Shown here: piece after piece, positions 47,301 to 59,903 of the stretch | How positions within the stretch are numbered: the stretch's first letter is position 1 | Layout of the letters: every line of letters begins with the position of its first letter | Assembly: GCA_034509735.1 (NCBI GenBank) | Contig: JACGWO010000005.1 | Location: 26,220,383 to 26,284,382, forward strand | Reading direction: 5' to 3' | DNA from: Sesamum alatum | Lineage: Eukaryota > Streptophyta > Magnoliopsida > Lamiales > Pedaliaceae | Length of the DNA stretch: 64,000 nucleotides | Translations under genes and position numbers: made by a program | Notes under the pieces: model-generated | What the model was told of the DNA's origin: nothing | Database searches by the model: none | Seen by the model: the letters and a program-made list of their open reading frames with translations, nothing else

Positions 47301-49901
47301 AGTATAATAAGGCAGGTGATGTGAACAAATTGGTATGTGATTTTTGTTGAGCTGATAACGTGCCCCAGTGTTAATAAATCGTGGAAAAAGAGTCCCATGC
47401 GGCGGAAGGGTAACAACAGGACAGATAGTTTACCTGCGGCAGGGGCAGTACAATTAAGAAATCAAAGATAAAATATCCAAAAAGATAATGCCGAGCAATC
47501 TCTTTAGGGTCATCAACTAAATCTCCAGCTCCCATAACTGTAGACTCAGGAGCAACATAAGCCATCCTGAACTGCAAAACGACGATGTATCTTCACTTGT
47601 AAAAGACGTGCAGAAAACAGAAACAAGCATCACACATTATTTTTTAGTGCTCCGTGTGCTTTTGTCAAACTGAAATAGCTTTGTGTCCATATTCTCAAAT
47701 TTATCATGCTTAAGGTACAAAACAACACCAAAAAGTTCGTTTAATGATAATTGTAAAGAAAAGTTGAGCTTGTTAATGGGCGAATAGACAAGTATCATCA
47801 CATAGTATGAGTATCCTTTCACATGGTGTTACAGTGTGCTCCACCAGAGAAGAACAGAGTAAAAGATTCTTTTTTTTCATCCTCTTCGTAGTATGAAATG
47901 GAATGAGTGAGCACATGTACCTGAAGGAGAATATGGATCACGTAAATGAAGTCAGTCATGCTCCTCAAGGCGACAATTGTTGTTGTCAAGGGCCAATTTA
48001 ACTCTATGCACTTGTTATCCTGTGAAAAAATTATGACATATAACTGAGACGAGAGTTCGTTAATCAACTCTTTTATTTATATAGGAAGGTTTATGCAGCA
48101 ACTTCATGGATGAGGACTAACAAACGTTAATAGCATCTCATCAGTTACGAAGAAATATAGGTAACTAAAGAAGGAACTTGCATATACCATGTTCGGAAGC
48201 AAGTCATATAAGCATCATAATGTATTTTAGAGTGCAAAGTGCAGGAGTTTTGTAAATATCTTCCTAAAATTCCTAGTTTTATTGAACTAGGCCTCATTGA
48301 GCTATCTGATTAGTTATTATTCTCAACTAGGACTTAATGAAAAGACTTCATTTGATGACAATTTGTGATATGATTTTCTCAACTATTCCATTCTTAAGTA
48401 AACACAAGCATCTAAGGAATAAGTATACTTATGAGAAGACAAGAATGAAAGAAGAAAACGAAGAACAACCTAGTATAAGAAGCTTACCCGCTGCACATAT
48501 AGCAGAAAGAAGAACAAAGGGTCTAAACATACTGCAAACAAGCAAGAAATCATGAAGAACTTGTTCCATTTTTGAACCACTTTTGCGTGAGGATTCATAA
48601 CTCCAGGGATATAAGGAAGCATAAAAGAACACATTCTCTTTGCCCAACCTTTTGCATCTCCGTAAAGCATATTATGAAACTGCAAAAAGGGTGCAGGAAA
48701 TAAAAAAGTAGTATGAGTGCATAGACTGAATTTGCATGTACAAGGAGTATCTCGGCAGCTGAAATATTAGGAACGTCTAGGCAGCAAGAAACGCCTGATG
48801 GAATTGGCTCAGAAACAACAAATTATTACAATGATAATAAAATTAGTTAATGAGATTTACTAAATTATTTTCTCTCGGAAAAACTTGCCTCCGGAACTTA
48901 TTAAACCTCAGAATTTAGAATAGTAGAAAAACTGTCCTGAAAACCATTTATACATCGAGAAAAGGAAAAAGAAAGAATGGAGATATACAATTTGCTGGTT
49001 ATCCATCCCAAACAACAAAACAGAACAATCTTATTACCAAGCATGTAGGGATATTGGAAATTGCGTTAAATGTCAAATGTATGGTCAGCAAGCATGACCG
49101 AGCAGGCGCTTTGAAAGCCTCTTGTTATTATATCATCCATCTCACACATATATTCATTTTGGGCAAAATCTACTCAAGTTATTCATGTCATGGATGATCG
49201 TGTGAACTGCTTCAATATAGTAGTAGAAAAAACACGACGACGCGATAAACCACTAAAAGAGGAGGGTTAAAATGATTAACTGCAAGATGGCTTAATTCAT
49301 AGAAGTTGAAACAGCATAAGTACAAGAATATAGATGTAATAAACAGCGACAAGCCCATCCTCAAAAACCAAACAAAGAATTTTTAACATTGTGATGCTTG
49401 TGAAACTTGTAATATAAAGGAGAATAGCTGGCACAAGTAGAATACCTTTGCATCAAATATCTCAGATGTTCTTGAATGCTTCTGGCGCCCCTTAACATCG
49501 TAATATGTTGGGCAAGTTGTGCAGTATGGATCATTGCACATTCCCAGTTGCCCAGACTTCAAAAGATGTTCATTTTTGCCCCCATTGTCGCTCACTGGCC
49601 AACCGTTATTTTCTGCCCGATCAATTGAAGGACGCTGAAAGATGGACTCATGGTTGCGGTTAACATATAAAGGACCACTCGTCCGTACAAAGGTAGTCGA
49701 ACGCCATTCATTTCTCAATGGACCAGTGAAACCGACAAGGTGGTGCTCATTTTCAGAGGACTCCAGGGAGGTCATGGGGATAGACATTGATGCACTCCTA
49801 GTCCTTGTTGAAAACCGCCTGCTTGTAGAGTCATTACGATCATCTGCTTGCAAGTATGTGGCCGATAGCATAGGTATCTCATCTCTTTCAGAAGCATCCA
49901 T
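44310..49901 (-). CDS. CNGC20: Cyclic nucleotide-gated ion channel, group IV (CNGC20-like)
   Basis: A membrane cation channel gated by cyclic nucleotides and calmodulin; group IVA members act in Ca2+ signalling, immunity and salt response. Twelve coding exons: 49901-49446, 48679-48488, 48019-47921, 47571-47434, 47147-46899, 46777-46517, 46170-46025, 45898-45821, 45685-45556, 45375-45129, 44669-44507 and 44430-44310. All introns are GT-AG and in phase, giving 759 aa. The N-terminal CNDPYCTTCPTYY motif marks CNGC19/20. S1 is near residues 195-215. S4-S5 has RAAILVQYIPRLCR. The pore filter is AGNQ (471-474), and S6 ends LLIGNMQNFLQAL. The C-linker has RRRDVEQWMSHRRLP, the cyclic nucleotide-binding domain is about 588-700 (GDACGEELLTWCLE), and the IQ motif is IQVAWRYRKKR (734-744). 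The exact orthologue (19 or 20) is by recall. It is intact. Confidence 0.94.
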
Positions 49902-51100
49902 TCCCCTGATGCACCTGCAAGCAAGATAGACTTTTCCAGCAAAACTTTTTAGCTGTTCATAAACTCAAAGTAGAATCCCTGGAAGTTCCACCTTTAAGTA
50001 ACTTTCCACATTTTAACTTCATGAAAAATACTATTATCACTATTTTGGACCAAAATATAGATAATTCATTTATTTTCCAGAAACAAGATTGATGTGCTTT
50101 TTCCCTCAGTATACTCTTTGAATCTTCAGCACTCCCTTTCTCTCTTCATCACTTGTTATTCCCTTTCCATGTTGAGTCTTTGAGACCCCATGACAAAGAG
50201 CATAAACTCCGGTTGTTCCCACAATTTGCTAGTGATAAATTTTGCAATCTTCTCCACTTTTTTGATATTTCAACATCCAATATATTTCACTTTTACTCAT
50301 AAAAGCCTAATGGAATCATGTGTTCTTTAGAAACTGAACAAAAGCAGCATTCAAGTCACTGTAGCATCAGCAACACACGTACGTTGGAAACAACACATAG
50401 ATCTCACTGTACTTATAGGCACGAAATTAACAAGAGTAGGAAAAACAAACTCCAAGGAATATAATATCATGCAAGAAAAACAAACAACTCCAATTCCCAC
50501 AAAAACACCACCCTTTTGTATAGTGATGATCACCAAAAAGAAGAACAAGATAACGGAAAAGAACCCTGTAAAGAATTTGTGCAAACCTTCTTAGCAAGTT
50601 GAGCAGAGAAAGAAAATCCGATTACCACAGCCGAGCATTCAAGAAACCATTCTTTAAATAATGAAGATGGCGATATAGCTAATAAATGAAATGAAGAAAT
50701 CTTAAGAATCTGTAGCTGTAGGGAGAAAGGCCAAGACTTTTGGAGTGTGTGTGTGTGTGAAAATGAGTTGTAGATAATTCGCACGAGGAAGACCCGCAAA
50801 GAGACTTAGACCAGCAAAATACGTAATAGACTTTCCAACCAAGTTTGCCAACTCCCAAGGTGGGGTGACGGAGAAAGGAAAAGGAACAGGGAAACACAAT
50901 CACACACACATCTCTGTGTGTGTGTTTTCCCTGTGCAACAGAGACGGTTCTTGTTGTTGTCGCTGTTGAACTGGAATGAGTGCGATTATATGGCCTGTAA
51001 GTATCGTTAGGATTGGTGGGGTGGAGCCTCACTTTATCTTTTTTTCTTCTTGGAGTTATCACTTTAATGTTCACTTTTCAGAGAGCCAGCCTTTTAAGTT
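49902..51100 (-). promoter_or_regulatory. 5' UTR and promoter region of the CNGC gene
   Basis: An acceptor-like TTGCTTGCAG lies just upstream of the start codon (about 49918-49927), so the leader is probably spliced. A candidate donor AAG|GTTTGC is at about 50590 on the minus strand. Upstream are CA/TG repeats (50745-50758, 50900-50935). No protein-coding sequence is recognised. Transcription start not determined. Confidence 0.35.
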
Positions 51101-52366
51101 TTAACAAAGTTCAATTTTAACGGGGTCTACAATGTTTGTCGTATTGTCTGTTGACTTCCCCAAAAAGTCTTAGTCTTTTTATGTTTTTGCTTTTTATTTC
51201 TTTTTGGCCCCCAAATTTTTGTTGTTTGTCAGTTGGAATTCAGGTCAGGATTTTTCTTTTCTTTAATGGGTTTTGTTGATGTTGTACCACACAAATGTAG
51301 ATAGCCATTTTAGGGTTTTTTGATAAAGGTAAAGATATTATACTTGATCCTAATGTTCTTGTACATTCTTTAGGGGTGATGTAAGGTTTGCAAAATAAGA
51401 TCGTATTAGGGCCAAGCAGGAGGGGTCTTTGGCGTAGGCATTTCGACGATCAAGTTAGTATGTGAAGGTATCAGAAGAGATAAGAGAGTTGGGGAGGCAA
51501 AAGTTATACCTGTCGGTGGAGTGTCTATATTTATAGATGATGGTGGACTGTACAATTACATGTGCGCCCTAGATCAGATATTAGATCAATGGCTTGCAAT
51601 GGGCCGGCATATGCGCGGCAACAGTGACAAGCGGTGGTCGAGGCGGACGAAAGCTGCACCACTGTCAAAAGTAGCTAGTACAGTGACAGTGAAGGACGAC
51701 TGTCCTGTTCGCCAAGTATGAGGTCTCTGCAATATCTTTGGACTTAGGTAAATTGTCGACAATATTCTTGGGTTGATCTTAAGCTGACGAGCCCCTACTA
51801 GGGGTCCATCTAGAGCCTTTCTCATAGAGGTCTTTGGATTGAGTTCCTTAACATGCCCCTAAATCTATCCTGGGTATTTCTTGAATATCCCTAGATCAGA
51901 AGTCCCCCCACTTATCAAGGTTTGAGAATCAAGGCTTGGCTAGAGGAGTCAAGGTGACTTTCAGGATGTCTTTAAGTTTATTACCCTTGGGAGGTCTCTC
52001 TGGACCCTATAACTTAGTAAAGTTTTGGTTCCAGACTCGCTCTGACGTCAGCAATACTTAATAATTTAAAACTTTTCCACGTCACAGAGTGACTCTTGCA
52101 CGTCACTAGTCACATCCGTCCAAGTGTCAGCATTTGACGCTTATGGCAGGATTGCACCCAATAGGAATTAATTAAAGCAGGCGTCTCGGTTCTGGCGCTC
52201 AATCGGACACTTAAATGCCCTGTTCTTAATACATAGCGACTTTCCATATCCTTTCCTCATTTTGCTCTCCTTCTACTGAAATTGCGTTCATCTCATCATC
52301 TTCAAGTTGAATCCTGGAACAGGTTCGTGATCTCTTCCTCTATTCCTGGTAATCTGTTATTTTGTT
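51101..52366. other. Spacer, probably with an old LTR fragment
   Basis: No gene. From about 51420 to 52366 the base composition is more balanced and the text (GTCTATATTTATAGATG near 51524, TCCCCCCACTTATCAAGG near 51905, TGACGTCAGC near 52043) looks like part of a gypsy-type LTR, but no partner LTR is in the window. The Copia LTR starts directly after it. Confidence 0.3.
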
Positions 52367-54541
52367 TGTTAGAATAGGTGACCAGAAAGCCAATTGGATT
52401 GGTGGTTTTGGGTACTATTTAGCAATCTTTATTAAAATAATATTGACTTGATGAATATAGTAATTATTCATCCTTGGAACTATGTGTTGGCTGTGCTTAC
52501 TAATTACGTTAAAAGGGATTTTAACGTTACAAGACATGCCCACAGACCAATTGGATAACCCATGTAGTTGAGTTGCGCATTGGATAGCAGTTACGAAACC
52601 AACTTATGAGGGTTGGTCTGAAATGTTCTAAGTCGAGGACCTTGAGACAGGGCATCGAGGGTCTTATAGAGACTTGCACTAAGGATTGCATTTATTGGAT
52701 GAGTGTCGTGTTTCATTGGCGACAGACGTTGGATGTCTATGCAATATTAGTGGGTTAGTTGACAAGGGTACCAGCTGACTGAACTGACTCGCGGGAATCG
52801 TCATATGGAAGCCTTCAAGGCTTGGTCGGTATGACTGAAATTCCTGAATCCGATAGTACAAGATTCGTCCTCGGACTTGAGGAATCATGGCAGTCACATG
52901 CATATAATGGTTGTATCTAGGATCTGGCAAGAGATGTTCGTATCCGGGATACGTTCATTATAAGCCTTATCCAGTGCAATTGAAATCTGTATTGAGGACG
53001 GTGGATTCCAAGATAGGATCCATCACCTGTCAGTATATGACAGTCGAGTTTCCTATGCGCTCTGAGACAGTTTAAGCTCTTTAAGTCTGTGGCCACAATG
53101 ATTGGTCGAGTAGGAATGGTTTCCTACGTCGATCAATAGAGCAAGCGTGTCTCGAGTTATTGAGCATAGTTGTGTAGTTCAGGATGGGAACCGATGCCCA
53201 ATTCCATGCCCTAAACTTAGACTGGGAGACGGATGATGGAAGGACCGTACTCGTATGGAAATCAGGAGCCTACATGTTCATACCAACATTTACCTACTCT
53301 CTAGTGTCATGGACCGTTGCTAGACGGCCACCCATGGTGACGGGCGTTTTCCGATCAATGGTTAATTGAAAAACAGTTAATTAAATTGGATTTAATTGAC
53401 CAATTGTGTTAGACACAAGCCCAAGTCTAGCTGTGGGTGAACCTAAAGAGTGACACACAAATCACTATGGAATTGGTAGAATTAATTCAGAATTAATTCT
53501 AGAAGAAGCGGATTAATTTAATTGATTAAATTAATTCAAGGAGAAAAATAAATGATTGGATCATTTATTGGGAAATTCATTTGATGGATGGTCCAATAAT
53601 TAATTAATTGGATTAGTTAATTTTTGGACATAGAACCTATAAATTAATTGGATTAAATTTATCGGGTTTGGCTTAATTAATTGATTGGATCAATTAATTA
53701 GAGTTTGGACTTATGTTTATTTAATTGGATTAAATAAAGTTGTGGGCTTCAATTGGATTGATATTAATTGGATTAATTAATGCCCGATGGATTTTGTTTG
53801 GATTTAATTTAATTAGATTCAATAAAAGTCTAAGACTAATAGTCCTAGTCCATGAAAAAATGCAATTTATAGCAAGTGAAGGAGGAACTAAAATCTTCCA
53901 CATGTGAGGCACATGTGACCAGCCATTATATGATTTTATGGGTGGTTTATTTGCTATAATGGTGCATAGTTATGTAGATAGTGGGGTGTGTATGTAGGTT
54001 GCTTTGGAAGTTAACAATAGAAGTTGAATTTTGAATTCAACAATTCTATATACACAAAACTATTCACATAACCTGTGTGACATGCACTTGCACGAATTTT
54101 TACTCTCCAAAATCTCTTCAAATTTTCTCCTTTTGTGTTCATACCTTTTGAAAAGGATTGAACAACAGAATATTCCAAAATCACTAATCAATAGTGTTAT
54201 TTTGGAATTGTTTTTCTTCACTTCTCTACTACTATCTAGCAATAGCTTAGAGAACTCTTCCATGGTGTGGTGTGGACAAATTAGAGGAATTCTAATTTGG
54301 ATCCTCAAGTGAACGGAAAGGATAAACGGAAAGGGAACAACGCTAGAAACCGGTTCTATGTGCAACGAACATAAGGTTGGTTTTCATTTACGTTACATGT
54401 ATCTTTTTGTTTACTTTCTTTATCCACTTGTCCAACATCTTTTTCTCTTAATTTATGCTTTGACATACACCGAACACCCGAGAACTTCAATGGGAACACC
54501 CCTTTAAACTCGTTTTAAATTATGCATTAAATTCACGTTTT
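52367..54541 (+). repeat. Copia 5' LTR, copy 1 (3' end deleted)
   Basis: Begins TGTTAGAATAGGTGACC and follows the LTR at 57663-59889 along its length (CCAAGTCGAGGACCTTGAGA, ATGGACCGTTGCTAGACGGC, CACCCATGGTGACGGGC, then ACACCGAACACCC near 54470). It stops about 55 bp short of the LTR end: the text passes from CGTTTT to ATGATGAGGTCTCGGTC, which in the other copy lies about 1.2 kb inside the element. So the LTR end and primer site are deleted here. Confidence 0.8.
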
Positions 54542-57500
54542 TATGATGAGGTCTCGGTCTTAATAAACTATAACTCTCACTTGGATGGTCTAAGTAAATA
54601 TTAGGCCCAAAATGAAATTAAAATCAAATGGTTTGATTATTCCAAGCTATCCATCCATAGTAATGTAGTGAGGAAGCTACTTTCACCCATTCGTGGTCGC
54701 ACGAGTCGTGGCACGTTTGGAATAGAAGAAAGCTGTATTGTTGTTGTGAAAGAATGGAATATGCTTTTATTTCCCTATCTCACGAGTCGTGGGGGGCGAT
54801 AGTTGAGATATTCATTTGGTTGATGGGTCGGGCCTGACGCTAAGTAACATGATTCGCTTGGAGTCCTTGGTATCATGTGAAAAGGCAAGGCAAAATATAT
54901 TGAGGATCTCATTAGATGATAATGGTATTGGATGCCTCCCACAAAGCCTTTTCCATGTGAATCGTAAAAGCGGGGCATGGAGAATTGCATTTGTGGACTC
55001 CAAGCCCACTAGAAAATGGTTTTCTGAAAAACCCCATTTAAGAGTGGTGGGCTTTTTGAAGAAATAGTGGGAGGGGTTAATGACTAAATACCAAGTTTTA
55101 ACTTGAACTCAATATTATAATAATCTACTAATTATTTGCTTTACATTTTCAAAGTAGATGTCTAAGAATCCACTCGCTGTAATTCTTGAGACTAACAAAT
55201 TTGATGGAACAAACTATAATGATTGGCTGCGAAATCTGAGGATTGTCCTCGATTTTGAAAACCAGGCTTACGTTCTGGATAAAGCCTCTTCCTGGGGTCT
55301 TGCTGGAGGGGTCCTCGTCAGAAGAGCGTTTGACGTTCAATGACTGGCAAGAGGACAATCGCAAGGTCCGCAGCATCATACTGGCATCCATGACTAATGA
55401 GATCCAGAAACATTATGATCGACTGGATGATGTCAGCTCGATAATGCTCCGCATGAAAGACGTTTATGCGGTACCGGACCGACATATTAGATATGCTGCG
55501 ACGAAGGCATTTTTCGGAGCTAAGATGACAGAAGGGTCGTCTGTACACCAGCATGGAGTGATGATGCTATCCCCAGTGGAGAAGCTAAAAGACCTCTGAG
55601 CTGATCTTGGAAAAGAGACGTACATCGACACGATCCTTCAGTCTCCTCCTCTCTCTTATGACTTGTTTATCGTTAACTACAACATGAATAGGCTTGAAAA
55701 AGACCTTCATGAGTTGATAAATATGTTGGTCCAGTATGAGGCAACGATTGAAAAGTTTGCGCCATCTGTGTTGGTTGGGGATGCTTCGATCTCAAGAGCG
55801 AAAGGCAAAGGGGCCGGACGCTGGAGGAGGAATAAGGGTAAGACAGAATTAGCTGCTGCAACCGCTCAAAGCGGTCCTGTTGCCATGCTAGGCATGTGCA
55901 AAGGAAAGAGGAAGGCGGTTCGGTAGTCAAGGATTACAAAAGATGTTTGCACATATTGTCGTGAAAAGGGGCATTGGAAGAGGGAGTGTCCTAAACTCCT
56001 CTCCAACCAAGGTATATTTGATTTGAGCTTTAATATGATTACTATTCTACTTCTTGGGTATTGGATACCAGCTGTAGAGCTCATATTTGCAAATGGTTTG
56101 CAAGTGATGGAAAGGAGTAGAAGGCTAAGACGAAGATGGTTCTAAAGCTAAGCGATGGCATGGTTGTTGCTGTAAAAGCTATAGGACCAGTTAGACTTAG
56201 TCATTAGTGATCATGTTAGGATAGAGTTGATAGGTCACAATTATGTAACCTAGCATGATCAAATTATGTTTTCTATTGTTGGACAATTAGGATTACATGT
56301 TTTTGATCAATAAAAGTTTTTTTATTTGACGAAGAATAGTTATTCTTGTCTTTTATTTGACAAAGAATGGTTATTCTTGTCTGCTAGGTTGTTTGCATAA
56401 TTGTTTCAATACTATCCCATAATTAGATTATGAATGCTAAAAAAAAAGGTAAAATGGATAATCAAGAAAAACTCACAGATTTGGCATGCAAAGCTAGGTC
56501 ACATTCCTCTGGATAGGATAAGGAGGTCAGTAGATTCAAGGAATCTAGAAATAGACAATTTGAGCCTGCTAGCTTGCAAGTCCTTCCTGAGCAGGAAGAA
56601 GACAAAGAAGCTCTTTGTAGGACAAAATATGCTTGCTAGTGGTCTATTGAAATGGATCCAGTTAGATATCTATGGGTCACTAAATACACAAGACCAGTAG
56701 AGGGTTCACAAGTCTAAGGACCTTTGGAAGGTTCAGGGAATTATATTTGAAATGGGAACTAAACTGGTTGCAAAATTAACCTTCGATTAGCGAGTGGAGT
56801 GTATTTAGTGGGAGTTCTTAATGTATCTAAATGGGAATGGAATTCTCACTCAGTGGAATTCTTCCTAGAATGCCACAATTAAACGGCGTCTCTGATAAGG
56901 GAGGAATCAAACCTTGTCGGACATGGTTCGATCGGTATTTCATTGAACTACCTTGGCCTATCTGGGCGTGTTCTTAAGACAGTAGCCAAGTTGTAAAACA
57001 TGGCACTTTCTAAAGATCGTGGCCCAGACGCCATATTGGATATGACATAGCAAGAATGTATCCTACAAAGTACTTGAGTATGTGGGATGGTCTTGCATAC
57101 ATCAAGTGACTAGTGGGAGGCAAACTAGGTTTTTCACAGGTTCATGTGTTGTCCTAAGGAAAATTGGATTTCAGAGGATAACCAGTGTGAAGAGTAGCTC
57201 CTTGAGGAATCAAGTAGAGCGACACCTCAGTACGATATAGCAAACATCATTTGAAATCAAGTTCTCACTGACTATATTCTAATCCTCCTGAGGACGACCA
57301 GGATATCTTATATACGTGAGGTACAGGTTTATGGGTCAGTCCAGTCAATTGGATTATAATCTAAAAGACATAAGGAGAAGAAATGTTGGACATTGGATCG
57401 AATCAATGGCTTAGAGCCATGTGATTCGACATGGAATTCAAGCTAGATTTGAAACTGCATGTAACTGGAATATTCATTTTGATGAGTTCATACGGGGTAT

Positions 57501-57662
57501 GACTCGATCAGTAACGAGCTTGAGGGTCAGTGGGAGTTTGGTTGTGTTCCTAGTGTTTAAAGTGTGTAACACCTTGTTCATTTGGAATGAATTTAAGATG
57601 TTAGGAAACTCTTAAACACGAACGTTGTTCACGCAATTCTCCATGAAAGGAAATGGATTCCT
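54542..57662 (+). pseudogene. Copia element 2 interior: gag and partial pol remnants
   Basis: The leader piece 54542-55157 matches 61093-61710. Gag starts at 55158 (MSKNPLAVILETNKFDGTNY, UBN2-type gag). It shifts frame near 55300, continues to 55599 and 55663-55926, and has a CCHC knuckle at about 55945-56000 (C-x2-C-x4-H-x4-C). Protease is a scrap (about 56050-56100). GAG-pre-integrase is at 56434-56700 with two of its cysteine positions altered, and integrase relics run to about 57310. Reverse transcriptase and RNase H are missing: after about 57320 the text jumps to the 3' end of pol. A purine-rich GTCAGTGGGAG at 57521-57531 may be the polypurine tract. Many stops and shifts; dead. Confidence 0.8.
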
Positions 57663-59889
57663 TGTTAGAATAGGTGACCCGAAAGCCAATATGTTTGGTG
57701 ATTTGTAACCTATTATACAACTCGATGTAAATGTAATATTATTATGTGATGAATAAAATGAGTATTCGTTACTTCTGGTGCTTACTTTGTTGCGCTCATT
57801 TTACATTTATTAAAACAGTGTTTAACTTATATAGCAACAAAGCCCACAGACCATGGATAACAACTCGTGCAGTTGGGCCACGCATTGGATGGTGGTCATG
57901 AAAACAACTGATTAGGAGTTGGGTCTGAAACGTTCCAAGTCGAGGACCTCGAGACAGGGCATCGAGAGTCCTATTGAGACTTGCGTCAAGAGTCGTGTTC
58001 ATTGGATGAGTGTCGTGTTTCATCGGCGACAGGCGTGGGATGCCTACACGATCTCGATGGGTTGGTCGAATGGGGTTGAGCCGACTGGACTGACTCGCGG
58101 GGATCATCATATGGAAGCCTTGGAGGCTTGGTCGGTATGATTGGATTTTCCCGATTCCGATAGTACGGGAGTAAACCTCAGACTTGAGGAATCATGGCAG
58201 TCGCGTGCACAGGACGACTGTATCTTAGATCTAGCGAGAGGTAATCATTTTGTAAAATGATCATCATAAAAGCTTTGTCCAGTGCAGTCAGAATGTGTAG
58301 CGAGGACGGTGGATTCCAAGAAGATGATCCGTCCCCTGTTAATATGTGACAGAGATATCTCCTATGCACTCGGAGCACGTTCATGCTGTTTAAAGTTGTG
58401 GCCACAGTAGTTGGTTGAACAGGGAATGATTTCCTGTGTCGACGCAATGAAGCATACGTGGTCTCGAGTATTAAGCATAGATGCCTAGTCAAGGATGGGA
58501 ACCGACGCCCAATTCCATACCCTAGACTAAGGCCGCGAGACAGTAGACGGAAGGATCGTACCCGTACGGAATCGGCGCCTAAATATTCACGCCAATTCAC
58601 CTAGTCTCTAGTGCCATGGACCGTTGCTAGACGGCCACCCATGGTAACGGGCCCTTGTGGGACACGGGCCCAAGTCTAGCTGTGGGTGAATCTAAAGGGT
58701 CACACACAAATCACCGAGGAGGTTGAGAGATTGACTTGGAGTCGATCTCGAAAGATAAATAAGTAATTGGATTACTTAAGGGAAAGTCCATGGGATGGAC
58801 GGACCGATATTGTATCGGGCCTTCATTTAATCGGTAAATTGGATTTTCGATTAAATATGGAAAGTTGAGACATTGGATCTTTTAATTGGATTAAAAGATC
58901 AACGAGAATAATTTAAATGGACATTAAATTGGATTTAATGTTGGGTTCTTCGTAATTGGATTACGATAAAACCCGGTCCATTAAATTTTACCCGAGAGGA
59001 GAAATAATTCCTATTTTGGAATAGGAAGAAGTTGGACTTCTTCCCCTAATTAAACATGGCCGAGATGCTCCCTTGGAGGAAGCAAAATCAGCCATGTTTC
59101 ATGCTAGGTGGTATGTTGACTTATCTCTTTTGGAAATAGACAAATCAACTTCAATCAAGCTCTTCCCTTTTGGTATGATTTGATCATACCATATATTTTG
59201 GTAAGCTTGATTGAAGAATTGATGGTGATTGATTGGAATGAATCTAGACATCCTTGGATGAACCTAGACACATTCCAATAATCACATTAATTATGTATAT
59301 ATATTAGAATATACAACACCAAGCATAAGTGATTCATTATTCATCTTTTTCTAGGAAAAAGAAGAAGAGAAAATCAGCTCTCCTCTCCCTCTCAACTCTC
59401 GGTTTTCACTCCCCCTCTCTACTAGTGTTCTTCACTTGATTTTGAATCAAGAAGAAGAACAAAGTAGGTTTAAGAGTACACTAATCCATAGTGTTCTTCT
59501 CTTAAACCGATTCCTTCATTAAAGCCGTCTTTTTCTAGCAAGGAGAACGTGCGTTTCTTCCGGTGTGGTGTGGATCACCTTTGGAGAATCCATACGTTTG
59601 GATTTCGTGAGCATTCCAGAAAAGGAACAACGCAAGTAACCGGGAGCACACGCTAAACAATCAAAGGTAACGGTTTTATTACGCTTTGATTGATTTAATA
59701 TATATATCTATGCCCTTTGTGTTTAATATACGTTTATAATATTTACACATCCTACATCGAACGCCCGGTTGAGCACCCAAGGGTACACCCATTGGGATTC
59801 GTTTAATTTAAATTAGATTTAAATTTACGCACCATTTTCTCACTTTTTCGCTTCCGCTCGCGCTCCCGGGCGGATCCGCTTGTCCTTCA
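57663..59889 (+). repeat. Copia LTR, copy 2 (2227 bp, complete)
   Basis: Runs from TGTTAGAATAGGTGACC to CTTGTCCTTCA with canonical TG...CA ends; directly after it, AG and then the primer site at 59892 follow. Length 2.2 kb is long for Copia. A TATA-like TATGTATATATATTAG at 59287-59302 may be the LTR promoter. It is the 5' LTR of element 3. It could also serve as 3' LTR of element 2, but about 130 bp separate it from the possible polypurine tract of that element. Confidence 0.85.
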
Positions 59890-59891
59890 AG

Positions 59892-59903
59892 TGGTATCAG
59901 AGC
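59892..59903 (+). other. Primer-binding site for initiator tRNA-Met
   Basis: TGGTATCAGAGC, two bases after the LTR end, is the standard plant Copia primer site, complementary to the 3' end of initiator methionine tRNA. Confidence 0.92.

Noticed and set aside
51420..52366. A second gypsy LTR retrotransposon
   Set aside because: Only LTR-like composition is visible; no partner LTR, primer site or coding region, so I kept it as unclassified.
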